From Yamagishiella unicocca (taxonomy: Eukaryota; Chlorophyta; Chlorophyceae; Chlamydomonadales; Volvocaceae): DNA of 64,000 bases. The notes beneath the pieces were generated by a model. That model did no database searches. It was not told the origin of the DNA and saw nothing but the letters and a program-made list of their open reading frames with translations. Every line of letters starts with the position of its first letter. The stretch's first letter is position 1. Below are positions 11,201-23,500 of this stretch, piece by piece. Location of the stretch: assembly GCA_003116995.1 (NCBI GenBank), contig BDSL01000034.1, positions 682,001 to 746,000 on the forward strand, in the 5' to 3' direction. The position numbers and the translations under genes were made by a program.

Positions 11201-14200
11201 ACGCAACCACCCAACCACCCAACCACCCAACCACTCTTCCCAGGTGAACCTCTTCGAGCACAACCTGTCCCACGGCACCCCCGACGCCTGCTTCCCCAAC
11301 AACTGGTTCAGCACGCATCCGGCGGGTGAGGCGGCGGGCGGCGTCAAGGAGTCGACCCTCGTGCTCTACCCCATGAAGTGCCCCAACAGGGCGGCGGAGC
11401 GCAGGCAGGACATCATACAGGTGAGCAGAGTGAGGGGGTCACAGAAAACAACAGGTAACTCGACATGGGAAATGTAGCTGGTGCATAGTGATGTAGCTGG
11501 TGCAGAATGGGGGGTGGAGGGGGAGGCGCAGAAACACGTGTTTTGCCACAGGTCACTTCGCAAGGCCTGTTAGGCCAGCACGAGACCTGTGGCTGGAAGG
11601 GGTAGGGGCGGCAAGGGAAGGGAAGGGAACGGAATGAAAGGGGCCGTCGTGGCGTGGTGGCTGCATTGGTGACTTGTGTTGTGGTGTCCGATTGGGGGGG
11701 GCCGTAGGGGTGTTGCTGTGGAGGCGGCGCCCTGTGGCGGAAGCCGGACGTGGGGTGGATCACCCACGTGACGCCGCAGCAGTGAGGCCGGGGCTGAGCG
11801 GGGCGGCAGGAGGCGCTAACGGCCTGGCCAGCACCCCGCCCACGCGAGGCAGCACGGTCCTACCTAGTGTCTCCAGCACCACCACCACTACCACCGCCGA
11901 TTACAGCCGCTTGTGTGTGTGCGTTAATAGCTACATCCACCACCACCATCACCATCACCACTACCACCACCGCTAATGAGCACTGCCGCCACCCTCCACC
12001 CCGCCTTGCTACAGGTCCTGGGCACCAAGGGCTACGGCCGCGTGTACGACATGAGCGTACAGGAGCCCAACAAGAAGTACTTTGAGGGCACGGGTGCGCT
12101 CCAGGGGGGGCCAAGAGAAATGCCGAGGGGCGCGGGGGGGAGGGGGGAAGGTCATCTCACCCGGGCCGGGCGGGCACGGGGGGCGAGGGAAGGCCGGGAG
12201 CACCAAAGAAAGCAAGGATAAACAGGAGCACGAGTTGGTGTTTGGCAGATGGCTCGGCTTCCTTCTTTTGCCCCGGTACCTCTTGACGTCCTCCGTCCTC
12301 CTCCTACCTTGGGTTTTCCTCCGTCCTCCGTCCTCCTCACCCCGCCCCCGCCCTCGCCCGCAGGCGTGCTCGTCATCGACCGCGTCAACGGTGTGGTGTA
12401 TGTGGACATAAGCGAGCGGGCGGACCGCTCCCTGGCGGAGGAGTGGACGCAGAAGATGGGTTACAAGGACCTGGTGGCGTTCAGGTGGGCGGGGGTTGCA
12501 AAAGGAGATCGGGGGCGGGGGGAACTGGTGGCGTCCAGGTCGGGGTCGGGGGTTGCAAGGAAAACCCGTGTACGAAAGAAAAACCGACGTTTAGAACAGA
12601 CGTTTGGAGATGCGTGCTGGAGAACTTGCTTGAGGAAACGAAAAGCCGGAGGTCGAAGGTTGACCTTTGGCGGCGATGTCTATTTCGGCTGCGACTCCTG
12701 GGCTTACGGAAACGAGGACCCGTCGCGGTGAAAGGAACTATTTTGCGAAGCCGGTTTGTTGTGGGCGCAAGCGGGAGAACTTGGTGAGGTGTCTGGCGAT
12801 GGGATAGCCAAACGCGGTGGGAGGGGAGGGAGCACGAGGAGGGAGGGGTCAGGGGCCATCAACCAAGCAGCCGGAACGGCAGCGGGGTTTCGAGGAGTAA
12901 TGCGCGGCGGCGGCTGGGTGTTGGCAGGCGCAAAGATGGGGGTTTGATAAGAGAATCCCCATAAAAGATGGGGGGTGGGTCATGTGGAGGTCAGTGCATC
13001 CGCAGCGCATCCGCAGCGCATCCGAGGTGGGCGTGTCGGCCTCTGCCCTTTCCCTCCCCCTCGCACCGACCCCTTTTCCCTCCCCCCCACACCGACCCTT
13101 TTTGCGACCCCCCCTCATACCGACCCCCCCCCTAATACCGACCCCTCCCTCACACCGGGCCCCCCCCTCACACGGCTCCCCCCTCACACCGGCCCCCCCC
13201 CTTGCGACAGGTCCACCGACCTGCGCGGCAAGTCCGTGTACCACACCAACGTGATGATGGCCATCGGCACCGGGGTGGCCGTCGTGTGCGCGGACAGCGT
13301 GCAGGACGGCAAGGAGCGACAGCACCTGCTGGTGGGGCGGAGGGGAGGAGGGTTCGAGGGAAACCCGTGGATGTCCGAAAAACCGTTTGAAACAGAAGTT
13401 TTGAGATGCATGCTGGAGAACTGGGTTGTGTATACTAAAGCTGAAGGTCGAAATATGACCTTTAGCGTCTAAACTATAGCGGGGGGTGGCACCAGAGGGG
13501 GGCCCGGGGGAGGGGAGAAGGTGGCGTCAGAAGGGTGGGCGGGGTGAAGGGGGCACCAGAGGGGTCCGCGAGCACCCGGTGGCATAGTTTGACAGTTACC
13601 TAGTGCAGGCATGCAGCGGCAGGTACCCAGGAGGCAGTGCGCTTTTGTTAGTGCTGGCAAAGAGCTGCGAGATGCACGCAACATGAGGACGATGTGGTTA
13701 GGTGTGCGTGGCGGAGGCACATCCACATGTATGGGTTTGCGCCTATGAGTTCCTCTTCCCTGAGGTCCTTCGCGTGCGTCTCCCCCCATCCACTCAACCA
13801 AACTACCAGCCCCTGTCACCACCGTCTGTGCCGCTTCTCTCTCCCTGCTCCCCTCTTCTCGCCGACGGTCGAGCCACCGATCCTGGCTTTGGAGTAAGCG
13901 CTGTCTTCTTCACCCTGCCATCCTCCCCCTCTCCCACCCACCGTGCCCCCCCCTCCCCCTTCCGGTTCCGTTCGGTAACCGCCCCTTCCCCTCTTTCCTG
14001 TAACCCCCCTTCCCCTCTTTCCTGTAACCCCCCTTCCCCCTCTCCCTCCTGCCAGTCGTCTCTCCGCCGCACCCACGAGGTGGTGGAGATCAGCCTGGCC
14101 CAGATGGACGCGCTGTGCGGCAACGCCTTGGAGCTGGAGGACGGACGAGGACTGCCGGTCATGGCCATGTCCACGCAGGTGGGTGGAGGAGGGGGGCCCG

Positions 14201-14654
14201 CCTGGTGCGGTGGGGCGACCCGGGGGGGGGTCATGGGTACGAGGGCATTGCAGTAACCCATCCCCATACCCTCCCGTCCTACGGTCCTCGCGTATAAAAG
14301 CGCCTTCCTTCGCTATCAACGGCCGTTCTTCTCTACACACACGCACACGCACACACACACACACGCCTCCGTCTATTCTAGCTCTTCTCCTGCTCTTCCT
14401 ACGTCGCGGTAAACGTGTTCCTCGCCATACACCCCCCCCACACACACACACACCCACACACACACACTCACGCCCACATCCCTCCCGACACACACACACA
14501 CGCCCTCGTGTGCCCCCAGGCCTACAACGCCTTCACGGAGGACCAGCGGCGCGTCATGCGGCGCCACGTGGCGGACCTGGTGCATGCGCCCATCGACACG
14601 CTGGAGCGGGTGGGAGGCGGCGGGGTGCGCTGCACGCTGGCGGAGATCTTCTGA
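8255..14654 (+). CDS. ctlX: CtlX-family amidinotransferase/deiminase (pentein fold), organelle-targeted
   Basis: Eleven exons: 8255-8417, 8582-8701, 8925-9004, 9612-9863, 10479-10670, 11244-11420, 12015-12093, 12364-12484, 13211-13331, 14056-14178, 14520-14654; 520 residues with every phase closing. The pentein domain starts near residue 206 ([18 protein letters not shown]) and carries the family signatures [12 protein letters not shown] (Asp about 283), [12 protein letters not shown] (His406), [11 protein letters not shown], and the C-terminal [13 protein letters not shown] with nucleophile Cys514. The family hydrolyses or transfers guanidino/ureido groups (arginine deiminase-like; bacterial CtlX acts on citrulline); the exact substrate is not shown here. 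The N-terminus ([20 protein letters not shown], then Arg/Ser-rich) looks like a mitochondrial or plastid presequence. Residues about 55-205 form an extra segment absent from bacterial relatives as I know them. The 5' splice site after exon 1 (GTCTTG) is weak. Confidence 0.85.
8444..8471. repeat. Family D short repeat, copy 1
   Basis: The stretch TTCCGCCGTTGCAAATGCCC in the first CtlX intron recurs as an exact 27-nt reverse complement at 9927-9953 in intron 4 of the same gene. Both copies are within about 100 nt of a 5' splice site. Confidence 0.7.
9292..9411. repeat. 15-bp minisatellite, eight units
   Basis: Eight perfect head-to-tail copies of GATGTGGGTCGGCAC, followed by a partial unit near 9419, inside CtlX intron 3 (9005-9611). 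Period 15 keeps one frame open, but splice phases place it inside an intron. Confidence 0.95.
9927..9953. repeat. Family D short repeat, copy 2 (inverted)
   Basis: Exact reverse complement of 8445-8471 over 27 nt, in CtlX intron 4 (9864-10478). It is followed by a loose tandem of CATTAGTGGAACGCAGCG-like units up to about 10035. Confidence 0.7.
10430..10460. repeat. Family B intronic repeat, right orientation
   Basis: ATGTCGTGTGACCGGGTCTC followed by TTCGCCACCCC, ending about 18 nt before the 3' splice site at 10478 of CtlX intron 4. Confidence 0.75.
10705..10750. repeat. Family B intronic repeat, left orientation
   Basis: GTACAGAAAAGGACCGGTTA followed by ATCGACATGG, starting about 35 nt after the 5' splice site at 10671 of CtlX intron 5. 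Confidence 0.75.
10984..11095 (+). other. Intronic 53-bp near-perfect hairpin, possible small-RNA precursor
   Basis: Arms 10984-11036 and 11043-11095 are each 53 nt with a 6-nt loop (GCGTCC). As DNA they match at 47 of 53 positions. As RNA in the host sense, four of the six differences become G:U wobbles, leaving only two true mismatches. It lies in CtlX intron 5, on the transcribed strand. Arm length and loop are compatible with a Chlamydomonas-type miRNA or siRNA precursor; a small inverted-repeat element is the alternative. Confidence 0.6.
11435..11482. repeat. Family B intronic repeat, left orientation
   Basis: GGTCACAGAAAACAACAGGT followed by CTCGACATGGGAAATGTAGC, starting about 15 nt after the 5' splice site of CtlX intron 6. 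It resembles the copies at 10705 and 37107. Confidence 0.75.
12551..12624. repeat. Family A intronic repeat, left orientation
   Basis: GGTTGCAAGGAAAACCCGTG through TTTAGAACAGACGTTTGGAG to GCGTGCTGGAGAAC, about 65 nt after the 5' splice site of CtlX intron 8. Confidence 0.85.
13351..13421. repeat. Family A intronic repeat, left orientation
   Basis: GGTTCGAGGGAAACCCGTGG through to GAGATGCATGCTGGAGAACT, starting about 20 nt after the 5' splice site of CtlX intron 9. It is nearly identical to 34696-34768 in the WDR17 gene. Confidence 0.9.
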
Positions 14655-15316
14655 GCGCGCGGGAAGCGGCCGCGAAGCGGGGCCTGACGGCGGGGAAGTG
14701 ATTGAGGCCGGAGTGAGTATGCCAGCAGCCGGAGGGGTGGTGGATGAGAGCAAGGCCGTGGGCTGGCACACGTGGTGGTGGTGGTGGTGGTGGGGGCGGG
14801 GACGCCGGGGCGGATCTGTGAAGGCGCACTCGTTCGTGGGTGAGGCGGCTAGGGCGGAAGGCGGGCTCTGATTGGAGGGCTGTGTGGGGTCTGGGGGGGG
14901 AGAAGGAGCATGGTGGGCCAGCTGGTCGGGGCTGCGTGCGGCGGGAGGTGACGTGGGGTGGGTGGGGTGGTGGCGTGAAAACCGTTGACACGAAAACGAC
15001 GGGTGGGTGGGGTGGGTGTGGGCAGGGCGAAGTGTGGGTTGTTTGTGCACCTGGATCTGCCCCCGGCGGGCAGCATGCAGTGCGGGAGTCGTTTGGTAGT
15101 GGGCCTAAGGCGGGCCTGCGGTGGCCGGCCCTTGGGTCGCCGGATTGGCGGCCTGCTGCTGCCGGTGATGGCTGTGAGTGGGCTGTGAGGCGCGAGCAGG
15201 TGTTTCGTGTTTGGGTGGTCGGCCCGGCCGGCGCCTCGATGCAGCCGGCGGGGGGTGTAGCGATGGGCGTGGCTGTGCGGTGACGTTGGCCGCGGCAGCT
15301 GCGGAGAGAGAGGGGG

Positions 15317-15321
15317 TGTAA
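15317..15321 (+). terminator. TGTAA polyadenylation signal, CtlX gene
   Basis: First clear TGTAA downstream of the stop at 14654, giving a 3' UTR of about 670 nt. A second TGTAA at 15836-15840 is an alternative. Confidence 0.5.
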
Positions 15322-16189
15322 AGACATGAGAGGAAACCCCGCGGGTTGACGAGGGAGGGGAAGTTGCAAGGAGGTGAAGACGTGGGCTTGAGGCGGCAGC
15401 CCGCGCTTTGCGTTGCGTGGTTGTCAGGGCGCGCTGCGGTTCGTCTCCTTTCCCTTGGGACATTTTTCGTTTTTTCCCAGCAGCCGAGGGGCCGCAGCGG
15501 CGGCTGAGCGGCTGCGGCGCGCGGGTCAGGTGCGGGCTGGTGCGGAGGCAGCAGGTGGTGGAAGGGGGGCGGAAGAATAATGTGCATGTGGTGGGAGGCA
15601 GCGGCCGTGCAGGTGCGCTGTGCGCCGGGTAGGCGGCAGTCGCGCAGGGGCGGCTTCGCGCGCTGGATCCCCTAGACCCAGTTGTCCGTTCACCATTTTA
15701 GTAACCGTATTTGGGTGGTGCCATATGTTGGACCGGATCCTGCGCCGTGTGTGCTCTTGAGGCTCGAGGGACAAATAAACGGCTGGCGATTGCCCCCCAG
15801 CCGTTCCCCTTTGCTTGGGATCGTAACCTTTAGCCTGTAAGTTTGGGATTACCCGGTAGGTCCACAGCGCACGCATGACCACGTCCCACACCGACTGGCG
15901 GCGATGACGTCGCTGAAGGGCGGTACCATCAAACGTTCTAGCGGCCTCAAAGAGGGCTGCGATCCACCGCCGAGTTCACAGACGACTTTGCACGAGCTGG
16001 GTTGCGCCCGCACGACGCAACGCTCACCAGGCTCAGCGGAGGCCAGCCTTGGCGCTGTCGTGACGTATCGAGGTGACATGTCTTGTGACAATGAACACAG
16101 TACGTGCGGGAAGGAAGACTGACAGGGCACGGTGTAATGCAGTCGAGGGGGCTGCACTACCCCACAGCTTGCACGATAGTCAGCGGCGT

Positions 16190-16255
16190 GTTAAACGGTC
16201 AATCAGAAGGCGGTTAATCAGACGTTCAGCCAGGCGGCCAATCAGACGGTTAGGG
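16190..16255. repeat. Short tandem motif AATCAGACGGTT
   Basis: Four diverged copies of a 16-20 nt unit containing AATCAGAnGGnnG/T occur in a row. Function unknown. Confidence 0.5.
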
Positions 16256-19200
16256 TGGGAGTATTGCAGCGCACAGAGGTGAGCCGCAGCTCGACGGGTT
16301 GAAGCAGTTGGCGCGTTAGCCCGTGTGCTGCTGTCAGCTGCTCTGTAGCTTCGGTGGCATGCATCATAACTTTTTTCCGTCGTGAGATGTTGGCGAGGCA
16401 AGAGTCAAAACCCATATATGGCTTACATAGTGACCCCAAAGAATAAGTGAACATAATCACGCGCATCCCACACATACAGCATACACAGCAATACACAGCA
16501 GCCGCCGGATAAACAACGTCCCAGGAAAAAAATGTGTTCATACATGGAGGACCATTCAGGAGCCAGGGTGCAGTCACGAGATATCTGTACAGTACGCGAG
16601 CACCCAGGAGACCCACGACGATATCCACACGTGTCTTAAACCCTGCCGGTCCAAACACAGCCCAGCACAACTGACCGAGCCACTACAGCGCAGGGCCCGA
16701 CCAACGAGGAGGAGCCGTGCGCTGCGAAAGGCGGGCGCGACGTCGTACAGTGTCGTACTGAGACAACCAAACCTATGGAGACCCAAATGAAACCACCATT
16801 AATTATCACAACCACCACCACGCGTAGCAAACCACCAACACCATCGATGAAACACATCCAGATGAAATATCCAAACACATGGACAGGTAGATATACAGTA
16901 GCATACTAGCAGTACCCAAGACAAGGTAGACGACGCCGCATTAGGCTGGGCTACCCGTATGCCGAGATGCGGCTTCGCAGTCGGACAGCAGCCCGGGGCG
17001 GAGCCGGGTCCCTAGGGGGGACAAGAGCTGCGACCGAGCAGGTCCCACGTATGCCGTGGGACGACATACCAGACCTCCAGCCCCTTAAATGTTCTCCTGT
17101 TCGCGGCGCCTCACTTCCTACGACGTAACGAATCATACATACGGGGGGTCGCAGCGTTCCATGCATCGATGACGCCAGCGCCTAGGCTTTGCCTCAGGTG
17201 TGTCGAGCCACAAGAAGGCGCATGGAGGCGGACCCGCAGCAGCAGCAGCAGCGCCTAGCTAGCGGCCCCGGACCCCACTGGCCTCGCAGTCGGCATCACG
17301 ACAGGGGGCTAAGGCTCCCGCCGCGGCCTGCTACCGAGATGAGCAGCACACAACCGGGGGCTCGCTGAAGTACGGAAAATGGCTCAATGGCTCACCGCGC
17401 CGATCAGAGAGCTAATGCAGACGAACCTACAACAACACAAGCACGATACGGCCCAACCCAACAGCACGAAGAGATACCTCTACCATCTGCGACGACGCGA
17501 CCCACTGGCCACATAGAGCAGCTAAGGGCCCTCGCAGATCCCTGCAACTGCCTCGGACCGCCCCACAGAGCACCCTTGCGCGTCGCCCGTGGATGGCGCC
17601 GCCCCACCCGAGAACACGCTTAGCAGCCGCACACCTACGACAGAAGGTACACCCCCCATTTGCGCCGCGAGCTTACGGACAGCACGGTGGGGGGTGGGCC
17701 TCGTCGGCAAGGGGGCGGTGCCGCCCGCCGGCTGGGGCACCTGTAAGCTGAGAGGACCCGATGTGATTGATACGAAATGACCAGAAACTACCAAGCAACA
17801 AAAACACACAGCCCTTCGAGCCGGTGCGGCAGCAGCAGCTGGATCTGGCCACGGGCCGCAGTTCCATTGCCACCGGCACCCCAGGCGCCCGGCAGCCTGC
17901 CCAGCCTCGGCCGCAGCGACCCCCCAACAACAAACACCCAACCCAACCGGAACCGACCTTGGTAAACGGCCAGCCCAAACCAACCGTCATCCGATGAGGA
18001 CGCACCACCACTCTCAAACACGTCGGCGCCACGCGCCCCGACTATGTAGATATCACGCTAGCTTTGTACGACAATAACTCCCTGCAGCGTTTCTGTAGAG
18101 CAGACGGCGTCCGCGCGAATGGCGAGACTCACCCATACGTTCCGTGAAGTGCATCATGCACAACATGTCCCAGCGGCCCTCACCACGTCAGGTGCAGCAA
18201 TATCACTAGAGAGGGCCACAAAACCCGGAAACCTTCACAGCACCTGGCTCTGCCGTCGCGGCCTCCTCGAAGCGGCAGCCCACCCTTCGGGGGAGGGGTG
18301 TTGAGATAGGAAACCCGTGGGCCGAAAAAGGAGAATCCAACCCCCCAACGGGGAGATTCTCGAATAGAGATCCATTTCGCCCTTCCCAAACCTAAACCAC
18401 GGGATGGACGAATCCCGTCGAGTACGTTCGATGGCCGGTTCCATCCACGTAAGACTGGGGTGGCCCCACAAACCCCTTACCGACTACTCGCCTTCTGCCC
18501 CCGTGCAGACCCGCTCGCAGCGCGTATGTACCTTCCGCCAGTGCCACCCACCCGGGTGCCAGCAAAGCCAAGACGACCCTTTCGACCGGCGCCGCTGCGC
18601 CCTAAGCCATCCAGCCATGTGGCCGCTGCCGGACCCACGCTCCAACCAGCCTTCAAACACGGATGGAAGCGTCGCTTGCAGCGCGCAGCAAGCCACAAGG
18701 AGAGGTTGGCGGAGAAGCAAGGCACGTGATCAACGCAACAGCAGCAGTACATCAGACGTAAAAGGCCCCCACATCGCCACGGCGCGACAACACGCGGCCC
18801 ACCGCTCGCGTACAACTGCGCAACAGCCCCTCCTGGAGTCACCCGATGCACCTACCGGGAGATCGCGGAGGATCCCCCGGATGAGATCTCTGCAAAAAAG
18901 ATTGGATCGGATCACCTTCGACCTATCGGCATGCCGGCAGTGCCTGACACTTCAAGAGGCTTGTCAATGAGCAGCATTGCCCTTCCGTCGTATTACGTTG
19001 CATGCAGTACTACTGTGTAACGACGGTGCCCATGGGCAGGGGGTGTCATGTCACGCCCTCCCTCCACGTCGAAGTAATGAATGCCGGAACAGCGGCACAC
19101 TTGGCTGCCGATGGCTTATAACCACGCTCAGCCTGCCCTCCATTGCACACGAGCTCTTCCTTCCCATCCTCCTCGACTCACAATCCATGGCTTACCCTCC

Positions 19201-20282
19201 TCTCCAACACGACCACCTGCTGCTGCCACCCGAGTTGGGGGCCCGTGGTGCGGCCCAAAGGCGACCCGCTGGTCGGTAGGGCCCCGCTAGTGGCGTTCAT
19301 GAAAGGCCATAAAAAGCGACGGGGCAGGAAATTAGGAAAGCAAACCGCTCCGCCCAGCCCAGCCCCGTTACCAATCCAGAGCCAAGAAAACGCTTTAGTC
19401 TGACCCCACCGCTGTAACGGGTCGCAGCCGAACAGCCCGCTTGCGCTTTGCCGCCGGCAGCCCACACAGACGGGGGCGTCCACACAAGCAATGTGGACTA
19501 TGCAAAAGATGATTATGAGTGGTAATATAAAACAACTGCAGGTTGCGCAAGAAGAAAGCAAAGTAAGTCACCATGTACGACGCCTCGCCCGGACGGGGCG
19601 GGGATGTTTCCACTCCTGTTCCGAAACCAACACTTCTCGTATCGTATGCTGCTGGGTTATACATTTGATACCGCGACCGGTGCGCAACAAATGCTGCGCG
19701 TAAAGGACAAAATCGCAGGCGCGGGGACGACCATAACGGGATCCCGCCGCTCTGGATGCATCATCGTGGGGACCCGGCATCTTGTGCGTGTTACCGCTGC
19801 CCCATCACCCACCAGATCTCCATGAGAATGCAGTGCGCCAAGATATGCTGGCATCTTGGCGCTGAACGTGACTCCCTAATTGATTCGTATGCAGTGAATG
19901 CAAGCGCCACCCTCACCAGTCCGTACACTGCTCCGCGCGCAGCTCTCAGTGCTGGCAGCAGTGCCGCCTCTTTCGGAACACCGGCAGCCGGGAACAGCCG
20001 CCCATTATTCTCCCCGCCGAAGGAGGCCGCGTGCCGCAGCATCACACTGCACACATCAACACCACCGCCATCACCGCCACCATCGCGCTGCGGTCCGATG
20101 CAGGTGCCCGTGCGCAAGCCCGCGGCACCCGCCCCCAGCCCTCACCGGCAGAAGGAAGGCGCGGCGGGGGAAAGAGAGCGGCAGCGCACAAAGCTGTAGC
20201 ACCCTAGTAGCCCTCCTGCCCGTCCGGTTGCATGTACTATAGCCATGTAATGCTGCACGTCTCACCTCCGCAGTTCTCCCCA

Positions 20283-20287
20283 TTACA
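20283..20287 (-). terminator. TGTAA polyadenylation signal, kinase gene
   Basis: TGTAA on the minus strand, about 175 nt after the kinase stop codon (20461). Confidence 0.6.
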
Positions 20288-20377
20288 CGCCCGCCACCGC
20301 AACGGATGTTCTTCTGCCTCACCGCCGCGATCCAGGTCAGACGCTGCAGCTCCTCCTCCTCCTCCAGCAACCCTGTC

Positions 20378-20500
20378 GCCTGCTGGCGCTACTGCTGGTG
20401 CTACTGCTGGTGCTACTGCTGGTGCGCCTGCTGGTGCTACTGCTGGCGCTACTGCTGGTGCTACTGCTGGTGCGCCTGCTGGTGCGCCTGCTGGTGCTGC
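20378..20500. repeat. 12-bp minisatellite spanning the kinase stop codon
   Basis: On the minus strand, units CACCAGCAGGCG and CACCAGCAGTAG (and CGCCAGCAG variants) alternate. Read in the kinase frame, GCG units encode HQQA and TAG units terminate translation. The first TAG unit is used as the stop at 20461. Confidence 0.85.
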
Positions 20501-23500
20501 CGCAGGGCCCCACACGCCAGCGGGATGTCCTCCACCTCCGAAGCAAACCCGCCCCCCACGTCTCCATCGTCCTCCGGCACGTGCTGCAGCACCGGTCCCA
20601 CGCTGCTGCCGCGGCGACTCGCCGTCCGCAGCGTCGTCACTGTGGCCGGCGCCGGCATGTTCCCCTGCTGCGCCCGCACGTGATGCGACCAGGCGCTGGG
20701 GCTGACATTGCCGCTGTTGCTGCCGGGCACGGTGCGGTAACCAAACCCAGGCTCGCCCCCGCTGCCCCTCGATGGCGACGGCAGACCCGCGCCGTTCCCT
20801 TCGTTCAGGTACGACAGCGCTCCCCCACATGCCGCTGCCGCCGCCCCCGCGCCGGGCCTGCTCCCGCGCCCGGGGGTCGTGCGCGTGTGCGAGAGGCGCT
20901 GCGTGTAAGCTCCATCGCGCCGTGACGGAGTGGTTCTAAAACAGCTGCCGCTGCTGTTGCTGCCAACGCTGCTCCCCGAGGCCTTCCCCGGAGAGTGCAG
21001 CACCGCCGCGTGCGCAACGCCCTCGGCGATCAGCGGCCTCGGCGGCGTGTACCGATCCACACACGGCCCCGCGCTGGACCACAGCCGCAGCGACTGCATG
21101 CTACCGGCGACGTCCGCATCGCCGCCGCCGACGGTGCTAGGACCCGCTCCCCCGCCAACGGGAATCACCAGGCTTGCGCCGAACAGCCCGCACTGGGAGT
21201 TGCCGGGGTTGGTGCCCGCGGCGCCTGCGCCCAGATCGCTCGCGGCGGCGCCGCCGGTGGAGGGCCAGGGGGTCCTACCGCCGCCGCCGCTGCCTCCCGC
21301 AACCCGCCGCAGCGGCCCCTGGGGCATGCAGCCCGCTTGGGAGGGGAACCACGGGTCCCCACCAGCGGCCCGCAGCTCCTGAACCGCCACGCCAACGGCG
21401 GCCGCGGGGCTCATCTGGGAGCCATGCGACGACCAGCCCGAGGTGACGGTGGCGAGGGTATGCGTGTCGTGGCTCGCCGCCGCCGGCTCGGCTGCCGAGT
21501 AACCGGACGCGCCGGTCAGGTTCCCAGGGTTCGTGCCGTCAGGCAGCATCGCCAGCGCGTTGGCGGCAAAGGCGTTCATGGCCGCGCGGCCCGCCGCGTC
21601 TGCCTGGTACGACGAATACGTCATGCCGTCTACCGTGGAGAACGGCACCGAGCCACCGCCGCTGCAGCCATAAAGGTAGCTGCTGTGGGTGAAGGACTGC
21701 AGCGGCGTATCGGCGGCGGCGGCGGCGGCGCAGGGGTTGGCGGGTAGGTCCAGGGAGGAGCAGCGCATGTGGGCGTAGTGCAGCATGGCCCCCTGGGCGC
21801 CACAGGGGGCTGCCGGGGTGGTGTTGGGGCCCTGACACGCGGTGGCGCTGTGCTGCGAGGCGATGGCGGCGTAGCGTGCCTTGACGTTGGCGGCAAGCTC
21901 ACGGACCTGGACTTCGATGCCATCGAGGGCGACCACACACTCCTACAGCGTGCCGAGGGCGAGGGCAAAGTGGGTTGGGTGAGAGGATGCGCCGGTTTTG
22001 TTGTGGGGTTCGCGACGGGGACAGGTGAGATCGGAATGGGGATCGTGTTTAGGAGGGTATGCGCGAAATGGGTAAGCGAGCAAGCGAGAGACCCAACCCC
22101 GCACCTTGAACGTGGGCCGCTGGTCCGGCTGGTGGCGGCAGCACGCCTGGCCCAGCCGCAGCAGCGGCGGCGGCATGTTGGTGGGCCACTCGAGCTGCAG
22201 GTTCCCCAGCATCACGCCCACAGCGACTTGGGCTGGGGGGGAGGGCAGACCGCACGGGGGTGACGGTAAGGGGGTGAGTGCGGCCAGAGTGGGCCCAGGG
22301 AGCAACGCCTCGAGACGTGGTGGCACGGTCGCGCTACCAGGCATCCCAAGCTCTGAGACCCGCTCCGAAGCCCTAACCCGCTGCGGCGCTCCTGCCCCCA
22401 CGCGGCCCTACCCTCGTGGTGCCCGGCGAAGGGCGCCTTGCCTGTGTACATCTGCCACAACAACACGCCGAACGAGTACACCTGGGGGGGGCGGGGTTGG
22501 GGGGTTTGTGGCGGGTGGGGGGTGAAACCGCCCAGATGGGTCTCAGGACGGGTTGCGCGCGAGATGCGTGAGCGGTAAATACACAACACTATGCTACACA
22601 ACCACTCCTCCGCCTCCACGCACCGGTAGCCACCCGGTTGGTTCATTTTCCGATCCGTGGGGCCTTTGTGGGGAAAAACACACGGCCCCGTGCCGGCCCC
22701 CCCGGCCCCGCCCCCCCCCCGCCCCTCACTCACATCCGAGCTCTTGCAGAGCTTGTTGTCCAGGTACTCCCCCGCCATGTACGGCACGGTGCCCCAGTCC
22801 GCTGTGGCGACGTACTGCTCGTGCTGACCGCACAGCCGGGACAGCCCGAAGTCAGCGACCTGAGGCGCCGGGCGGGCAGGCGGGGGGGAGGAGGGGGAGG
22901 GGCATTGTCAGGATTGATGTGGGTCACGGAATGGGGTCAGGCAAGCAACTGGTGCTGGCGGCCGCTTTGACAGCCCTTCCCCGCACCTTGGCTACGAAGC
23001 CGCGCGAGTCGATTCGGCTGCTCTTGAGCAGCACGTTGCCCGGCTTCAGGTCGCCGTGGATGATGTTGAGCGAGTGCAGGTGGCACATGCCCTGAGCCAC
23101 CTGGCAGCCGGGGGAGGGAAGGGAGGCAGGGGCCCGAGAAAGGTGTCACTCCTCTGTCACAGCAGCCGCAGGAAATGCACGGAGCGTCCTAAGTAAGCCT
23201 GTGCAATCGCCCCCCGTGTTCGTCTTGTCGAGACATGACATGGTTGTCCCTCCCTCTCTCCAAGCTGGTGGGGAGGCTGGGCCCCTGCGCCTACAGCGTC
23301 GTGCCTCAACGCCACAGACAGGTGACGAACCACTGGGGGAACGTACCACGGAACCAACAACCGGACCGACCTCACAGTGTCCTGTCCCGCGCGCAGGCAG
23401 CCGGGACAGCCTGCTCGCCCGGTGTCCTCACCTCTCGCGCCGTCCGCAGCAGCGCCCTCAGCGCCCACGTCCTGGTGCGCTTGCCTTGCGCCCGGAAGAC

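Larger units (their letters stand above)
14655..20282. other. Gene-poor interval (3' UTR of CtlX gene, then nothing recognisable)
   Basis: The first ~700 bp are presumably the 3' UTR of the CtlX-like gene and hold a (GGT)n run near 14771. After about 15850 the GC content falls and only short overlapping reading frames on both strands are seen, none with a recognisable motif or splice-consistent extension. A family A-like fragment (GGAAACCCGTGGGCCGAAAA) lies near 18309. Degraded transposon sequence or a non-coding transcript are possible but unsupported. Confidence 0.5.

Noticed and set aside
14335..14510. CA/AC-rich runs as a CRISPR-like array
   Set aside because: These are simple (CA)n microsatellites without unit and spacer structure, in a nuclear intron.
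15659..20230. A transposon in the gene-poor interval
   Set aside because: No reverse transcriptase, integrase or transposase motif, terminal repeats or target duplication could be seen by eye.
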